Of a DNA stretch of 64,000 nt, positions 10,051 to 24,950 are shown one piece after another. Made by a program: the position numbers and the translations under genes. Numbering within the stretch: position 1 is the stretch's first letter; each line of letters starts with the position of its first letter. The stretch is from Scortum barcoo (Eukaryota; Chordata; Actinopteri; Centrarchiformes; Terapontidae). The stretch lies in contig CM041546.1 in the NCBI GenBank assembly GCA_023238725.1, positions 17,251,492 through 17,315,491 of the forward strand, given 5' to 3'. The notes under the pieces are model-generated. The model searched no databases, was not told the origin of the DNA, and saw nothing but the letters and a program-made list of their open reading frames with translations.

Positions 10051-13000
10051 CCTTATAACATTTCATTCAAGCAGTATCTATTGAATACTGTATAAACCAT
10101 TTAGTTGACAAAAAGTATTTTGAAATTTCTTGAAATTTAGGTTTTGAACATTTGGCTATATTAAGGTCCTGAAAAAAGTTTGGACACTTCCTCCCATTGC
10201 AAAGCACAAAAGAGAACAAAGAACTCCAGCCAGGATCTCCTGTCTTCAGATAGCACGCACACTTCATTTATGTATGGAGACAATTGCCAGCTTCAAGATG
10301 GGATTAGACAGATTTGAAATTACATAGAGGCAAAAGAAGGAATAATGAGAAATGAGAACCATGAATCATGAAACAAATGAAAAACCAATCCTGGAAAAAC
10401 CCAGCTGGACAGAAGTGATGGAATATGTTGTTTTTCAGCAGAAAGTGTTTCACTAATGTGCAATATCCTCTGTGTTTATTTTCACCAAACCTAAATCTTC
10501 CACTTATTTAGTTCACAGCTTGTCGTGGCCACAAGTTTCACACCACATAAATCAAAGCATAATCTGTTGGCAAGGACTCTGGGAGGCGTTCTCAGAGCCC
10601 GCTAATGAATGATGTTTATGAACGCTAATCTGTGGCATGTAAACCACCATTTTTGGTTGAGATAAGCCACAATAAGGTGAGAATTTATTTCTAAGTGTGC
10701 TCAGTGCAGGCTGTACACTCACTGAACTTGGCTCACAGGTCAGTTTCCACTTGTATAATCACTGACCTTCAGTTTGAGACATAATATAAATGTGAAGCCA
10801 AAATATTTACTATTCGCTGAAGTCACTGAGAAGCTCAATCTAAAAATAAGTTTACAATTTTTAATGCGGGCATTACTTACTTGGTGGGAATTCATAATCA
10901 TTTTATTATTCATCATTAACACGCAACTCTGAGCCACCTCGGATGTTAGTAAAAAGCAATTGCCTAATCTCACTGCCAGGCCCCCAGGTGCAGGTAATAA
11001 CTGAAATGTGGTTTATGAAAATATGGGGTTTTACAAGAAGTCATTTTGTTACCTGAAACTTTTTTTTTTTACTTTTGGTTAGTATTTTTCCTGATAAGAT
11101 TGATATCTCTTAAGAAACATGTGGGAACTATTACAGGGAAATAGGCCTAAAAGGTCTAAATAACCACAATTTGAAGGGATTTTAATGGAACAACGTTAAG
11201 GGCCTCTATAACGGTAAACTGCAGCGCATGACTGACCCAGAAGAGACAGGCTTGTGTCTTACAGTTTCCATGGCAACGGTGCATCAACGAAGAGTTCTCC
11301 CACACTCTTAGAGACCGAGACCAGAAAAGTTGAGGCCTGTCTTTTTTTTCTGGTGTTTTTTTTTTTTCTTGTGCCCTGAAATGTTAAATAAAATGCACCA
11401 TGAAGGGCAAGAATGCAAGTTATCCCATGGTTTTTAAGGGAACAATAAAATAATTACCTCCTGATAAGAAAAATGTGCATGTCAAGAGTTTCTCAAGAAC
11501 TTAATGCTAATCTTTAGTGAAATGCAAGAATGCTCCCTCACTCACAATCTTGATGTACCAAACCCGTTTGTTTGCCGCTCGAGCACTTGCTCAAAGAAGC
11601 TGGCAGCAGGTCTGTCTCTACTTCGTCCAAGATAAACACACTCCAAAGATGAGTTTAAGCTCCTATTTGCACCGTGTCTGTGCATCTGGTCCGCAGCACC
11701 AGCTTCACCTTGCCAATGCAGGGTGTTCATGCAAACATGGTTTGGACCTCAACTACACTTTGAGTGTCAGTAACTGCACTGTGGTTCGGCCATGATATAA
11801 ACTTAAAGAGTCAGCTAAAAATAAGTGTTGCATGGCAAGTTTCAGGTGGGCTGTGTGCCATCATGCTTCTTGCCAAAAATTTCCTCCACTTGAATCAAAA
11901 TAGTGTTCACCGGAGGTGGGCACCAACACCCCTCTCTCCTCTCTCTGCTTGTTTTTTTGTGCCTCACCAAGGCGGCTTGTCTCTAACATTTATCTGCTGC
12001 CCTTTCAATTAGATAGGGACAACAGAGAAGCATAGTTGGACGGGGGTCTGTGTCACCTCAAGGCCATGGTTGCCATTGCTGAGGTCATGCCATGAAAGGG
12101 AAATGGAGCACTACTGTTTCCCCTGAGCACTTTGAAACACAAGTGATTACACTGACTGATCTGTCCAAGGGACCCTGGTTGGTGAAGATCAAAGGAAGCC
12201 TGGAGACCACCTGGAACTTCTCTTGGCAGTAGACTTGGCCTGTAGAGGGATGAGAGGCTCTGGGAAAAGGCGCAGAAGCACTGTGCCTCTCGTTCCCATC
12301 CTGATCTTCGTGAGAACACAGTCTCTTTGAGTGAGGAACCCCCTTTGCTTCCAATGGGACTTTTTCAAAGCATTCAGTGTCACATTCAAATATAATATAT
12401 CCTCAGCTTTGCTCTGAGTAGGCTCAGGGTGAAGGAGGTGGGTCACCATAGTTAAATAATTGGTCTTTTTGGCCTTTCGTGTCCTTGTAGGTCTTTCTGG
12501 AACCCCATGAAAGCTGGATAAATTAGTTAGGACCTGGAACAAAAAGGGCAAAAAAAACGTCAGAAAAATTGCACCCACTTATTAAACCAAAGTCCCAAAG
12601 CTCACAAATACAGAATTTAATAAAAATAATACAATCATGCTTTCTACTCATATTTCATTTTTGATTTTTTGTATTTTCCACATTAGGCAACAATAATTTT
12701 AGTATGTAGTCGTTACACACATAGTAACAGTGTTATACATTTATATACAATTTAATGAGGAATCATCGTAAGATGATTACATTTCCAATATCTTTGCACT
12801 CAGCAGTTAAAACAATCTCACCTAAGTGCATTAAATGCTGTGAAAGTGAAGAAATATGGAAAAATACTGAAAATCACAGAGGGACGTAACAAGAGTAAGT
12901 GAAATGTTGGACCATTTAGTTTCTAAATTCCTATCTATGGGCCAGTATTGTGGTTTGGCGGACACATTACCCCTCTTTCTACCCAATGACAAACACACCC

Positions 13001-16000
13001 AAATGTGTACTCAGTGCAAGAGAAAAGACAGGATACATTTGGTGCTGAATCTCGGGTTGGGACTGTGTAAATGGCAGACTTCAGTTCTTTACATACAAGT
13101 TGCACATTGGATAAAAAAGAGAGAAATGAATGGGATACAAAATGTGTTCCTAGTGGTCTGAAAATATGCCTACACACAAATTGATATTGCATGGATGCAG
13201 GCAATATTTTGTACATATGGCAGTGGTATACATAGTCTTTACATGACCATGAAGAATCCATTTTGTGTGCTCTATTAAAGCCATACCAAACTGTTTAACA
13301 ACATATTGATTGCATCTTATTGTGGTTCGATGCTTTCTTGGTCTTGCATGCAAGACAGTTGTGCTCAATATTTTCTGAGCAAAGACAATGACAGCGTGAG
13401 TTCATCAATCTATCAAAGTTACACACTTGTATCCAGGAAAAAGTCAGTCTGTACAAACTCGCTATAAAAGTGAGATTGCTCAGATGTAATAGTTTTGTTT
13501 GCTTCTGTTTCCTCCGCGTTCATTGATGACATGTGGTAGATAGCAAACTGGGTTTGAGTTGCGGAGCACCAGCGGAAGTAAATAAATGCTTCATATCATT
13601 ACAAGTTACCAATGGAAACAAACGGTGGGATGTTTGTTTCCACCAGCCCAGGTTTTTAATGATCTGTGTCCCATGTTATTTCTATATCTGATTGCTCCCC
13701 AACCATGTGTCCTTGGCAAACAATGAAGTGTCACCATGGTTCAAATGTTACCTTTAAAGGAGAGAGCAGCTTAGACTGACTATCAGGGTAAGTTTCCACC
13801 CTACCCCTCCGGTATCTAACCAGCAGCAACCAGACAAGACAAGAAAAAGCAGCAAGGCTATATTGGCGCCTTCATACATAGCTCCAAGACATGTTTACCA
13901 AAGAGCTGTCATGGTCCTGCTAACCATGGTGCTGTTGTTCTGGCTTAAAAGGTGATCATAAAAAATCAAGATCATCTGCTCAACCCAGCGCCATGTGTGT
14001 GAAAAGTGTTTCCTTTTTTCTGCGAATCCACTGAAGTGAGCCTTTCTCTAGTGACTCTGATTAAATAACAAGATTCACTGGAGATGGATTTATTTCCCCT
14101 GCAGCACCCAGAAAAGTACTCAGTTCTCTTTCACCTCCTCCTCCTGGTTCACTTTGCCACATTGTCATTGGAGCACCTACCAATTTATGCGAGGCTGGAT
14201 TACAAATAGGAGACCAGATTTGGACCGAATAAAAAGGCTAAAACATACAAACACATGAGGCCCAGTAGCATCAGTGCATACAGCGAAGTTGTTCCAGAAG
14301 CAAAGACAAATGAGCGTGCTTTTCAGCACTATCATCAATTCATGTCGTTGCATGTTGGGTGAGGGAATGTTGACCAGGCTTTCGAAGTGGAGACACTAAA
14401 GATTGGCACCAGAGCTGCAGTCCTTGCTTAAGTTTATTTTTCAGTCTATTCTTTAGTGGCCACAACATGAATTACATGCAATCTAAAACATTATAAACAT
14501 GTTCTTGGCATGCTTGGTGGAGCTTAGGGTATTGTCCAGAAATATGCAAAAACAATGTATTATACAGCCGAGGCTTCCCCATACCTGAGGCCAGAAAGAA
14601 CTTTTTGGCATGCAGACAGATTAGCAAGACAGTCTTTTAAGAGAGGGACCTTGGGGGAAAATTAATCATTGCCTTACATATGGTGAGAAAACTTTGCTCA
14701 AATTTTAATGGACTGCTTTGGTCACCATATTGAACAAATAGTGATTTTGAATTGTTCTAATAAAGATAAGCAGTTAGACTGCCGGCACCCCTGCCATGAG
14801 CTATATGAGATCTGAAATATTGGCTACGACAGGGGAGTTAGTATAAAGAGCCAACCTGCGTCTGTCTCCAGGAGGAACTAAACCTGAGTCTGAAGGAATG
14901 TTCCAGACCATAGAGCGTTTCTGTGGTGCAGATCAGAACCCAGACGCGCAGACTATTGTGAAGGGATTATTAGTTCCCATGTAGTCCTCATGCTCTCTAA
15001 CCCCCCCTTTTCCCTCTTCGCACTCGTCTTTGTGCCTGACTCTACTCCCTGGGTCCACTGAGCTGAGAAAATTAGGTTCTGCTCTTTAAAGATTCATGTC
15101 CATCAACTCCATGACTCAGCATTTGTAGTGTTGGTTTGCTGTGTCAATAGGATATATAAAAAAAAAGTCTGTTTCCATGATGCTCATTTGTACCAGATTT
15201 CCCAAGAACACTTCTGATCTCGGTTCTTTTACTGCCTTGCCCTTCCTCTCTAATGGTTTCAGTTTGACCTGACCTGAGGAGAAAAGAACAATTTGCCATT
15301 GGCTGCAGTTTTGGCGCTGAGGCATCCCCCAGCCAACCACAACACTCTCTCCATGGTGGGCCTGAGGACCTGTAAATTAGACAAGCTCCCCCAAATCCCC
15401 AGTTTTTTGATGAATTGACTGAAGCAATCTAATGGCGCTTTCTAACTGGCCAGGCAAAAACGGCGGATTTGGCATCACCCTGTCTGTCCTGCTGTGCAGG
15501 GTCCCATAAATTTTGTGCTGAGTTTTGGTGTTACTGAGGTCGATCTGCCTTTCCCCTCGCTCTGTCTGTCTAGAGGATGAGGAGAGATGAAGACACTCAG
15601 CTCGCTCCTGTGTTGTTTTGCTCTGGGGTAATGTTGCCTTGAACCTCTCCCAGATCCTGGGCCTGGTAGCCTATTTATGGGCTCTTTCATGCCTCACCTA
15701 CTTTCGAAAACATTCCATCATTTGTGCACCATTAAGTTTGGTGTAGATGGATGTGAGATCCCTTAGATCACTCTTTCCAGTCTCCCAATCTTGGATGCAA
15801 CTTTGACACGTTTGTGACTGTGTTTCTTCTTTGTGGTCATACAGTATGTTAGCAGACAAACACAAGATCAACACAAACTTTGGCGAAAATGTTTATGGAG
15901 AGTATCTGGTCAATATAGTTGTCCATCACAGTAAATGTTGGTGGAATACCAGATAATGGTGTTGTCAGGAGGTAGGATGTAGTTGCACGGCCTGTCAGTC

Positions 16001-19000
16001 ACACACATATCTGATATTCTACTCATAACAATGCTTCATCCTTCTTCATGCCTTTGCTTCTCTGTCTGTCTCAATCTGTCTGTTCATACAAAAGACTTAT
16101 CTTTATGTTATTTGGCCTATCATTTTTTGAAACAAAATGTTAACAAAATGTTAGCATCTAATTCCTGATGTGCACAAGCAGACACTGAAGCATCCAAGTT
16201 GGTCAGTACTTACATTAGGCCTTCTTGTGCAGTTTATGAAATGTTTCTGCCCGTTTGACGAAATTTTAACATAAGCAAATAGTAAAACGTAAAGACAAAT
16301 GTTGTGATATAAACATTACCAAACTGATCAATAGTTAAATGATGTGTTTAAGCACAAACTTTGGGGTTTTAGAATTCTTATTACACCACTGAAGTGGATT
16401 TAAATGAGCATATTGTTGGTTTATTTAGGCTCATTTAGGCCCATTCCTACAAATGACAAAAATGTAACAATACTAAACGAAAAGATCCTTTTTAACTGTG
16501 TTTCATTTATTTGCTAACTTCCAGGCAGGCTCTGTTTTAATTCAGTGCGGTCAGTGCAATGTGAAAATCAGCTTGAAGAGACTATTACTATGTGAAAATT
16601 AGCTTGGTAATAGAGCATAGAGAGCAGCTGAAGCTTTCTGAAAAATACAGCAAACAAAAACAACAAAACAAAAATAAGTAAACATGAAGGATGAAAAAAT
16701 GGTGATGAAATCTTAAATTATAAATATTTAGCATTTCTCTTTGACATTTTGATAATCACAAAGGCAGTTTTTTAGACTGTTTGATTTTTCTTACTGCACT
16801 GAAATAATCTGAAATCAGTGACAGGCCTGAAAGTTCATATTTACAGGAAATGCAATTGGTAGTTGAAAGAATAAAAGAAAACAAGGTAGTATAGATAGTA
16901 TAATCATTTAAATATATACATTTCTGGTTAACTGCACATTCACGTAGACTGATGGTGTAAACCTAATAACACTGCTCTACACTTGACTCCATGTTGTGCT
17001 ATTAAATTTGAATCATGGTATCTTGAAGTATTTACTGAAGTTGGACAGTGGCTCATATTTTCCTCCTGTAGTACAATGCACAAAGAAATGATGAAGAAGA
17101 AAACTGGTTGTGATTGTCAATCCAAACAAAAAAAGCAGCAAAACCATCCTTTCCTGTGGGCGAAGGACAATCCCCTGGTGTTTGTGACTATGTGGCTTTT
17201 GAGTTCCTCTACGGCATTTTGGAGTCAATCATCCCACCATTCATTTGTTGCAGAACCCTCTGAAACAAAATGATTTTGAACCCTGCAGCGAATAAGCCTG
17301 GAGGTTTTCTGTGATTGATCAAGATATGGCACATCTACATTCATCGTGGCAGTGATTTGTGGTCAATTGATTGCTATGGGGATCATTTTCCCTCCTCCAG
17401 ATTTTTTAAATAAGTTTATCTGTGATTCCCACAGAATTTGGGGAAAAAAACATTGGCCATGAAATTACCTTTGTGTGTGCTTGTGTCCGTTTGTGTGCTT
17501 AATGCATCCTTCTGACTTGAAATGGGGAGAGAAAGAAAGGGATGAAGCTGATGAACGTAGAAAAGGATGAGTTTAGGGTGTGTGTGTGTATGTGTATAGG
17601 GTGCCGTGTCGCTCCTCCTGCTTCCTCACTCACCTCCCACTTGAACCACATCTGGAAGGGATCAGCTGGAGAGGCTGGAGACCGTGAAAAATTAAGAAGC
17701 ACTTAAAACACAGCAAAATATTTAAATTGAGCGAGCAGATAGGATGTGTGAACTACACCTCCTTGCACTGCAGGAATGTGGAACTGGAGAATCTGTGGAA
17801 CATACACCCCTCGTTTCCTCTCTCTCCACTCCCTGTACTACTTTATGGTTTTGTTCTAACACGCCGTCATTATGTTACGTCCTCTAGAAAAATGGCATAA
17901 AATGAAAAATAGGGGCTCTTTTGTGCATTTTTACATCAAAACCTCATCCCCTTTCTTTCCCCGTGAGGTGTCATCACTCATGTCTAAATCTTTTCTAATA
18001 AAATATGAGCACATATTTTGGGCTGTTCATCGTTTAATACCTTTAGGTTAATCTGTGTTTTAAGATAATCAGTCCATCACATAACAGCAATATACCGTAT
18101 AAAAACATTGTGTTGAGAAAATTTAAATATGGCAAGCTCATCAAAAACACACAACTGCTTTATTTCAGGGTTCCTATTTGGAGGTAAAGAAGCAGAAAAA
18201 GAAAATCCCACCTCATTCCTTTATTCCCCAACCAAGCAAAGCCATTTCAAATTATTTTTCTTCCCCAGTTTAATGATCACAAGGTGTCCCAAACTGTTTT
18301 GTTTTTCCAAAGAGGTGGCCAGAGTAAGAAGTCCATAACGCTGACCCGCACTGACCACCCAACCGATAACATCAGGCCACATGTATGCTAAAGGAAGCAC
18401 GGGGTCAAAGGGCTGCCTATGTGACATGTAAGAATGCTTTTCCAGTCTATGAAACACACGTTACAGGATATTAAATGTTGTCTTTAGCAACAAAATAGTG
18501 GTTCCATTTGAGACAGCTGGGATGAATTTTGGAGAAACCGAGATCAGTGTCATATTTGTTGTTGTTCTTTTGTGTGCAAGTCTGGGATTTCATTGATGTC
18601 CCAATCTCTATGTGTTCCTTTTTACTCCATGTCTGCACTGATTGTATCTGCAAAACAAAAAGTGCTCTATTGAGAATTTTTACCTCACCAAAGTAAATCT
18701 GTGCATGTTGCTTTTTACTTTTAGTCCTTATTTGATAGAAATCAGTGCATTCTGTACCCAGCACATATATTTTATACAGCATGTCACACAGTTCAATCTG
18801 TGAACACTACTTATTTAGATTGTTGTGCACGGTTGCATGTAGTCCATCTCTCAGAAAGTCCGCAATAGCATTACTGTTCCATCGAATAACGAATAAAGAA
18901 GCTTGAGTGCCCCAAGGTGCCATTCACATTACGTCTGTAGAAAAAGAGCTGATAATAAGGTATTTGTCTGAAGAGGTAAGAGCCGTTCTCTACTCTAAAG

Positions 19001-21779
19001 CATTCTACAGATGTTGTGCAACTGAATTTGCAACCACAGCGATGGCATCCTTCCTGCATACTTCTCCAGAACTTTCATCTCATACACACAAGACTTGATT
19101 TAGAGGAATTTCCATTCTGTGCCATATCTTTTGTTACTGATCTTTTGGTTCCTTAACAAATCTTCACTGGCACCCTCACTTTCTTTTCCTAAGTAATCAG
19201 TTATTTGATCCTCCATAGGGCCTGTCTCCTACTGCAGCACTTGAGCTCAATTATTGGGCTGCGAGCAATTTGTAGACAGTTTAACTGACTCTCGAGCCCT
19301 TTGGGGGAAACTGAATCTTGTCAGAGATTTTCCTCTTTTCTTTTCCTTCCCCCGTACTTACAAACTCACATATAAATCAAATCAAAGTCATTCTTTGAGG
19401 GTCGATTAGGAGTTGTTAGGACAAATGTGGCATGTTTATTAAAGGGCCAATGGGAGTGCATATGTCTGCGGTAGATGTGTGATCAGTTCTGATTTCCGAG
19501 CAGCAGGGGGTCATGTGGGGTTTTGAATCATGGTGTTTACAGCACAGTGACACACTAAATCACTAGCACATTCAGATTCCCAACACGCAGCTCCGCTTAT
19601 GTTTTCCTTGCCCAGATGGGAAACAAGTCCGATTAATGACTTCTGCTACCAAAGATCTTTTGAGTGGGAGACACGTGCATGTTCAAAGAGCGAGTCTGCA
19701 GCATATGGATGATTTATTTTGTCTCAAAACACACGCACGTACCTTTCAACACTTTCAAATGTACAGCTGGTAATAGCTGCTTTTTGAATGAAATAGGAAG
19801 CCCTCAGCGTGACACCCTTGACTCCTCTGCTTTATCAAGGCTGTTTTTTATGTACTGGTAATAAAAAAACAGACTTTCTTAGTCACCAGCCAAGCTCCAA
19901 ACATGCAGTTACTCTTCTCTTAATGTAGAAGCTGTAGATGTGTCTCAGTCTGATGGTGCTATCTCTCAAAACGTGTCTTTACACCATAGATACAGAATAT
20001 ACATTGTGAACAAAAATGTCTGACACCTGTTCAGCAGAGAGAGGGCACGAGTAAACAGCTCTGTAGAGGAAGAATCATGTCAAATAAAAAACAGAGAAGA
20101 ACCCTCCTCCTCCACTGCCTGAGGAAACACCACCACCACTCTCGAATTTCTGTTCTTGTTTAACGGCTGGTGAGAAAATCCTATAAACGGACTAGTACAA
20201 GCATGTTTTCTGTAATGGTGTCATTGGAGATCTTCAGAAATGTCTTTCACCAGCATGAACACATCATACAAGCTGTTACTATAGAGTTCAGGTGAACGTT
20301 TAAAAAAGACAACATAACAATTATTACTAATTGAAATATTTATGAACAGGCAAGCAATCTCCTCCGTCATAACTCGGCAGGTCACAGGTACAGGCTACCA
20401 CCAAAGCAAAGCCAGTGTTGTGACTTCACGTTTTTTTCCTGTAAATGTGTTGAAAGGTATATTTATTGAACTAAGGCTAAAAGGGTTGTTTCAGATGGTT
20501 CCGATTCATCAGCCAGATTGGACATCTGTTCCTGGCTCAACCAAGAGAAAGGACTTAACTTACAAAAGTGTGTTTATTTTGGAGTGCATTTTCAATGGCC
20601 TTTCCAATCCTAACAAGTTGTCAAGTATACGCAACAGGCAGGTAAATTGCATAGTGCTGCCTTCAGACCCGTTCAAAGACGTGATCGCTATTTCAAGCAT
20701 AGAATAAGAAACATGTTTTCACTTGGATTGCAAACCGAGGAAAAAGTACTTTAAAGGACGTTTTATCGCAAATTGGAGGTTGTAAAATGCATGGCCTGAC
20801 CACAGAAAGAAAACAGAGGGTTGGAAACTGTTTTCCATTCAAAGTGAGTGACAGTGCACTTATGTTAATACAAAAAAAACAACATAGTGAGGTTAAATAT
20901 AATTTCATGGTTGATTAAGAGCACTGTGCTGGTTTAACAGGCATTTGTACTATTTGGTATTAATAATTCAAACTGTAATTTTTCAGAAACATTTTTTTGA
21001 AGTCCTGTTCAACAAATTAGGAGTGTTACTGAAATAACGATGTGTCTCAAAGCCACTCAAAAAATGTGAAAAATGCTGGAATGTCACACCCTATTTATTT
21101 TGCATTTCTGAGCTCAGTATGTTATCAGTGGCGATCAGTGGGCACAGAACACAAAGGAATAGACAGCAAGAGTAAAATGACCCCACAATAGAGGAGCGAT
21201 TTAACCCGAATTCAGGTTTACATCCCATCTGAGAAAAGAATTAGTGTGAGTCAAAGCTCCCGTCAACAAAGTGCAGAGCTTCAGCTGCTTCATGCGCAGG
21301 GCAGTTTCCACATCACCATCATTCATTCCTTATCACTACATTTTCAACAAAGCGTGAATATGGGAAGTGTTTCCTATGATTAACAGCTGGATTTAGAGAT
21401 CAAGAAATATTACACCGTTTCCTTCTGCCCAGAGCCTGTTTCAGGGGACCAATTGGCTCGACCTCTATGTAAAAATACAAATGACAAAACAGTCAGATCA
21501 AAGCTTACTGAACTTAAGAAAATGTGTGTAATTGGTAGCTTAATCTGTAGGTCATATTGAAAAGAGACTAAAGCTTTGTTCACACTTCAGTACACATACT
21601 GACAGCTGTAGACTCACAGCAGACAGCGGACATGCTACATATCACAGTTGGGGTTCTGCATAGACCCCACCAATGTACGTTCTCAGTATGTGCACTAGAG
21701 AACAAGATATACATAGATATGTACAGTACACAAAACAAGAGTCCAGTTAAAGTTAAATGCTGACGCCACATGCTCCAAG
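10051..21779. other. Intergenic, no gene seen
   Basis: About 11.7 kb of non-coding DNA. A short (GT)n tract lies at 17579-17598. The longest open frames (129 codons at 12189-12578 minus; 121 codons at 20342-20707 plus) show low-complexity or random composition and no family motif. This interval may hold cis-regulatory elements of the flanking genes, but nothing in the bases alone identifies them. Confidence 0.55.
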
Positions 21780-22203
21780 TACAGCTGAGGCTGAGGCTGT
21801 CATTAGTTTTGCTGTTATTTAGTCATGATGGTGTCAGATGAAAAGTCAGGGGATGACCAAATCTACCACAATTCATCCAGACACAAATATTTGTACCAAA
21901 CTATATGGCAATCCAACAATAGATGTCAGAAATGAGTCAGAAATGTCAACCTTGTGGTGGGACTGGGTAAAACACCAGGGGAGCTGCAAAGTCGTGGGAT
22001 TACGTCAACTGGGATCTGGTGATTCCATCTCATAGATATTGAGAAATTTTTACTGGAAGTGAAATCTTTCCCTGCTGATGAAGATGAAAAGTCAGGAGAT
22101 CACCAATCCATCCAGTTTTTGTTGTGAGATTTCATTCTGGTCCAAAACAGTTGCCCTACCAACCAACAGATTGACATTGCCATTCCCTTAGCATGGCTAA
22201 AAA
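21780..22203 (+). repeat. Fish interspersed repeat, copy 2
   Basis: Same family as 9695-10050. Visible hallmarks are CATTAGTTTTGC, TATTTAGTCAT, GATGAAAAGTCAGGGGAT, ATGGCAATCCAACAATAG, GTGGTGGGACT, a second AAAGTCAGGAGATCACCAA and the end ACATTGCCATTCCCTTAGCA followed by TGGCTAAAA. Internal repetition of the 'AAAGTCAGG..ATCACCAA' block is typical of this family. Confidence 0.72.
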
Positions 22204-24441
22204 TTAGGCATTTTCAACAGCACATTACATTTGCACTTTAGAAATAAAGATAACAATTCATGTAATAAACCAAAATGTTTTTCCTGAGAGTTGTTTAATA
22301 CCAGATGACAATGGAACACATTTGGTTCTGGCAAAAACTACCCACTCACTAATCTTCTCATGTCAGCCTCAATAAACAACTTAAAGGATGACATTACCCA
22401 ATTTTTTAAATGTTATGGTTATCTCTGAGTCATATTGTGCTGTTTTTAATGTGTGTCCTTTGAGATTGCATTAGGCAGTTTGGTACAGTTTCTCTACTCT
22501 GAATCCAAAGAAACCTCAAAAAATACAATTATCTAAGAATTAGCTATTAATATCTAGACTCTGTTGTAAATTGTGAAAGTCAGAACTGGCAAAATCTATT
22601 CAATTACTGGTACCAAAGAGAGAACTCAAGACGTATTTCAGAATAAAATATTTCTTGTTCAAAGATAACTATAAGCTTTCACTCCAGTGGGAAACACCGG
22701 CATGGTCCAAAGCTTAAATGAGCCCAAGGTCGCTGACACAAGTGATTTTCTATTATGATGCTGCTCCCTCTCCAGTTCCTTATTTTGTGTTGGATTAAAA
22801 CAAAATGTGGGAGGATTCCCAGGTTGTCTACAAACGGGGTCATTCTCAAAATGGAGGGCACATGAGGATACAGTCGAGCAAATGGTAGCTGCATAATAAG
22901 TTAGTAGCAGCAGTTCCAGAGCTGGTATTCTTTGTTCTTGAACAAACTACTGAATTTCAGCACACCAGGAATGTTCTCCCAGCAGGTGCTATTTGACCAG
23001 AACAAAGATATTGACAGCTACTGACACATTTGTTCCATCAACATGCTCTGTTTTAAAAGAGTTATTGAGTTTCAGTGTTTTTTACAATTTGATGATGGGT
23101 GGAAATGTGCAGGGCATGCACCACAGTTGACTTTAAACAGATGCATGCTGCTATGATTTATCTTGTGGGCAATAAACTGCAGTAATAGCGGTGAAATAGC
23201 ACAACTTATTTTAACTTGAGACCAAAGTGTCATATAAAACCCGAGCATTAGTTAACACTTTGCAAATGCATCGGAGAGGTAAGAATGTCTACGTGCGCTT
23301 CGCAGCAGCTGTTTTTGGTATCATCTGAAGACCGATGTCTGTGACAGCTTAAATGCTCGATTTGTCTTGTCTTGAATCATAATCATTGCCGTAATGTACC
23401 CTGATTCCTTCAAAAATATATTCCTTTGCTGATTCAAATAAAATCATAAGGGGAATACTGCTGCATCTGGAACTGTCTATTGATGTAACTGTTGGAACCA
23501 AAAACAGTGATTTTACAGGAGTTTCTCTCGAACTGCCTGTCTCTGCAGATCCATTTAGCCTTCTGTTGCCCGCACAGTGCATGGGGCTCTTACCACATTT
23601 CCAACAGCCATGACGTCTGTGTTCCTCAATGTTCCTTAAATCACAGTTCAACCCTGATGAGAACAGCTTGACCGGCATGGCTCAGAGAACCATGGTGAGC
23701 ATCAGACCTGTGGCTTCTGGTTGTTGTTCAAGCTAACAGAGGCGTGGAGGTTACATAACTGACGGCAATTTTGTAAAGTCACGCAAGGCAACCCAATGTC
23801 TTTGTGCTGACATCATCAGGCCATGCCACTGGGGGTTTAAATAAAAACCTTTTTACTTTGGTTTTTGGTTGTTATCTTGTCTGTTGCTAGTCAAGTTATT
23901 ATAAAGCTGCAGTTGCACAGATCTCACGGATGTCTTTCAACTGACTAACTCTATAAGCCAATTATCAAACTCTAAACACAGAAAGTAAGATTATTTTTTT
24001 GGATGTTTCTCATTAAATGTCAGAGCTACAGGCCAAATGAGCTTATTCACCTTCACATCACATCTGTGACGTATTTTTTAGAGATTTGTTTATAGATTTT
24101 GTGTTCATGGGAATTGTAGTCGGGACTCGTGTGCTCTGGAAACCTCAGAAAATAAATGAATAAATGTTTAGCTATGAAGAAAAAAATATTTTGTCATTAT
24201 ATGTTAAAAATCAAACATGTTACATATTAGTTTGTTCCTGTGCTTGTTGCTTATTCTGAGTGAAATATTCAAACCGAAGGTGTAATATTTCTTATGGTTT
24301 AGTGAAATATTCTAGTTGTTCATTTTAATGCACAATGCCCCATTATTACGACACACACAGTTGTTATTTTTAAAAACATGGGCAACTTGGTTTGAGTGCA
24401 GCCTTTCTGCATTACACAAGATTAAGCAGTGCCCTGAAATA
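22204..24441. other. Intergenic, no gene seen
   Basis: Non-coding. A 109-codon minus-strand frame at 23349-23678 contains two Cys-x2-Cys-like spacings but no recognisable domain, promoter or splice context. I treat it as chance. Confidence 0.55.
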
Positions 24442-24700
24442 CCATCCATCCATTTTCTATACCTGCTTTATCCTGACACACAGGGTCGCAGGGGGTGCTG
24501 GAGCCTATCTCAGCTGTCATTGGGTGAGAGGCGGGGTACATCCTGGACTGGAGACCAGTCAGTCACACAGGGCTGACATAGAAAGACAGACAAACCACTC
24601 ACACTCACATTCACACCTAGGGGCAATTTAGAGTTGTCAATTAACCTGCATGTCTTTGGATTGTGGGAGGAAGCTGGAGTACCCAGAGAGAACGCACACA
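24442..24700 (+). repeat. Fish LINE/SINE-like interspersed repeat (CCATCCATTTTCTATACC family)
   Basis: Runs from CCATCCATCCATTTTCTATA through CAGGGTCGCAGGGGGTGCTG, GAGAGGCGGGGTACATCCTG, CACTCACATTCACACCTAGG, GGCAATTTAGAGTTGTCAAT and TAACCTGCATGTCTTTGGAT to CTGGAGTACCCAGAGAGAAC. This is one of the most frequent dispersed repeats in teleost genomes, usually attributed to the 3' tail of an L2-type LINE or a SINE sharing it. The copy is about 260 bp and truncated after AACGCACACAGA, where a GATT tandem run (24701-24716) begins. Confidence 0.8.
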
Positions 24701-24914
24701 GATTGATTGATTGATTTGCTTTTTTATTTCAGTGCAATGCACAACTCACAATGCTGATTGTGAGTTCTGTGGGTTTATACTGCTTACCTTGTGTTGTAAT
24801 TTTGAGTTTAATTGCTCTTTTACTATTTAAATGTTCATTTCTATTCTTATTTTGATTTCATACACTGTAAATCATTTTGTTCTCTATTTATATGACCTTA
24901 TATGTAATTGCTCC

Positions 24915-24950
24915 TGTCTGGGGATCAATAAAGGATTTTCTTATCTTAAA
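24915..24950 (+). repeat. LINE-like 3' terminus (GGGATCAATAAAGG...)
   Basis: The phrase CTGTCTGGGGATCAATAAAG, followed by a T-rich TTTTCTTATCTTA run, resembles the 3' ends of fish LINE copies (GGGATCAATAAAG then a short tandem tail). The preceding about 150 bases are T-rich and could be its 3' UTR. Boundaries and family are uncertain. Confidence 0.4.

Noticed and set aside
12189..12578. 129-codon minus-strand ORF with overlapping frames 12053-12354
   Set aside because: Several mutually overlapping frames are open on the same strand, which indicates stop-poor sequence and not coding selection; no similarity recognised.
13738..13752. GGTTCAAATG sequence resembling a tRNA B box
   Set aside because: No matching A box, acceptor stem or cloverleaf arms could be formed around it.
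20342..20707. 121-codon plus-strand ORF in the intergenic region
   Set aside because: No motif, no neighbouring exons in phase, no promoter or polyadenylation context.
23349..23678. 109-codon minus-strand ORF with Cys-x2-Cys spacings suggesting a zinc finger
   Set aside because: Only two such pairs with no histidine or conserved hydrophobic pattern; no flanking exons.
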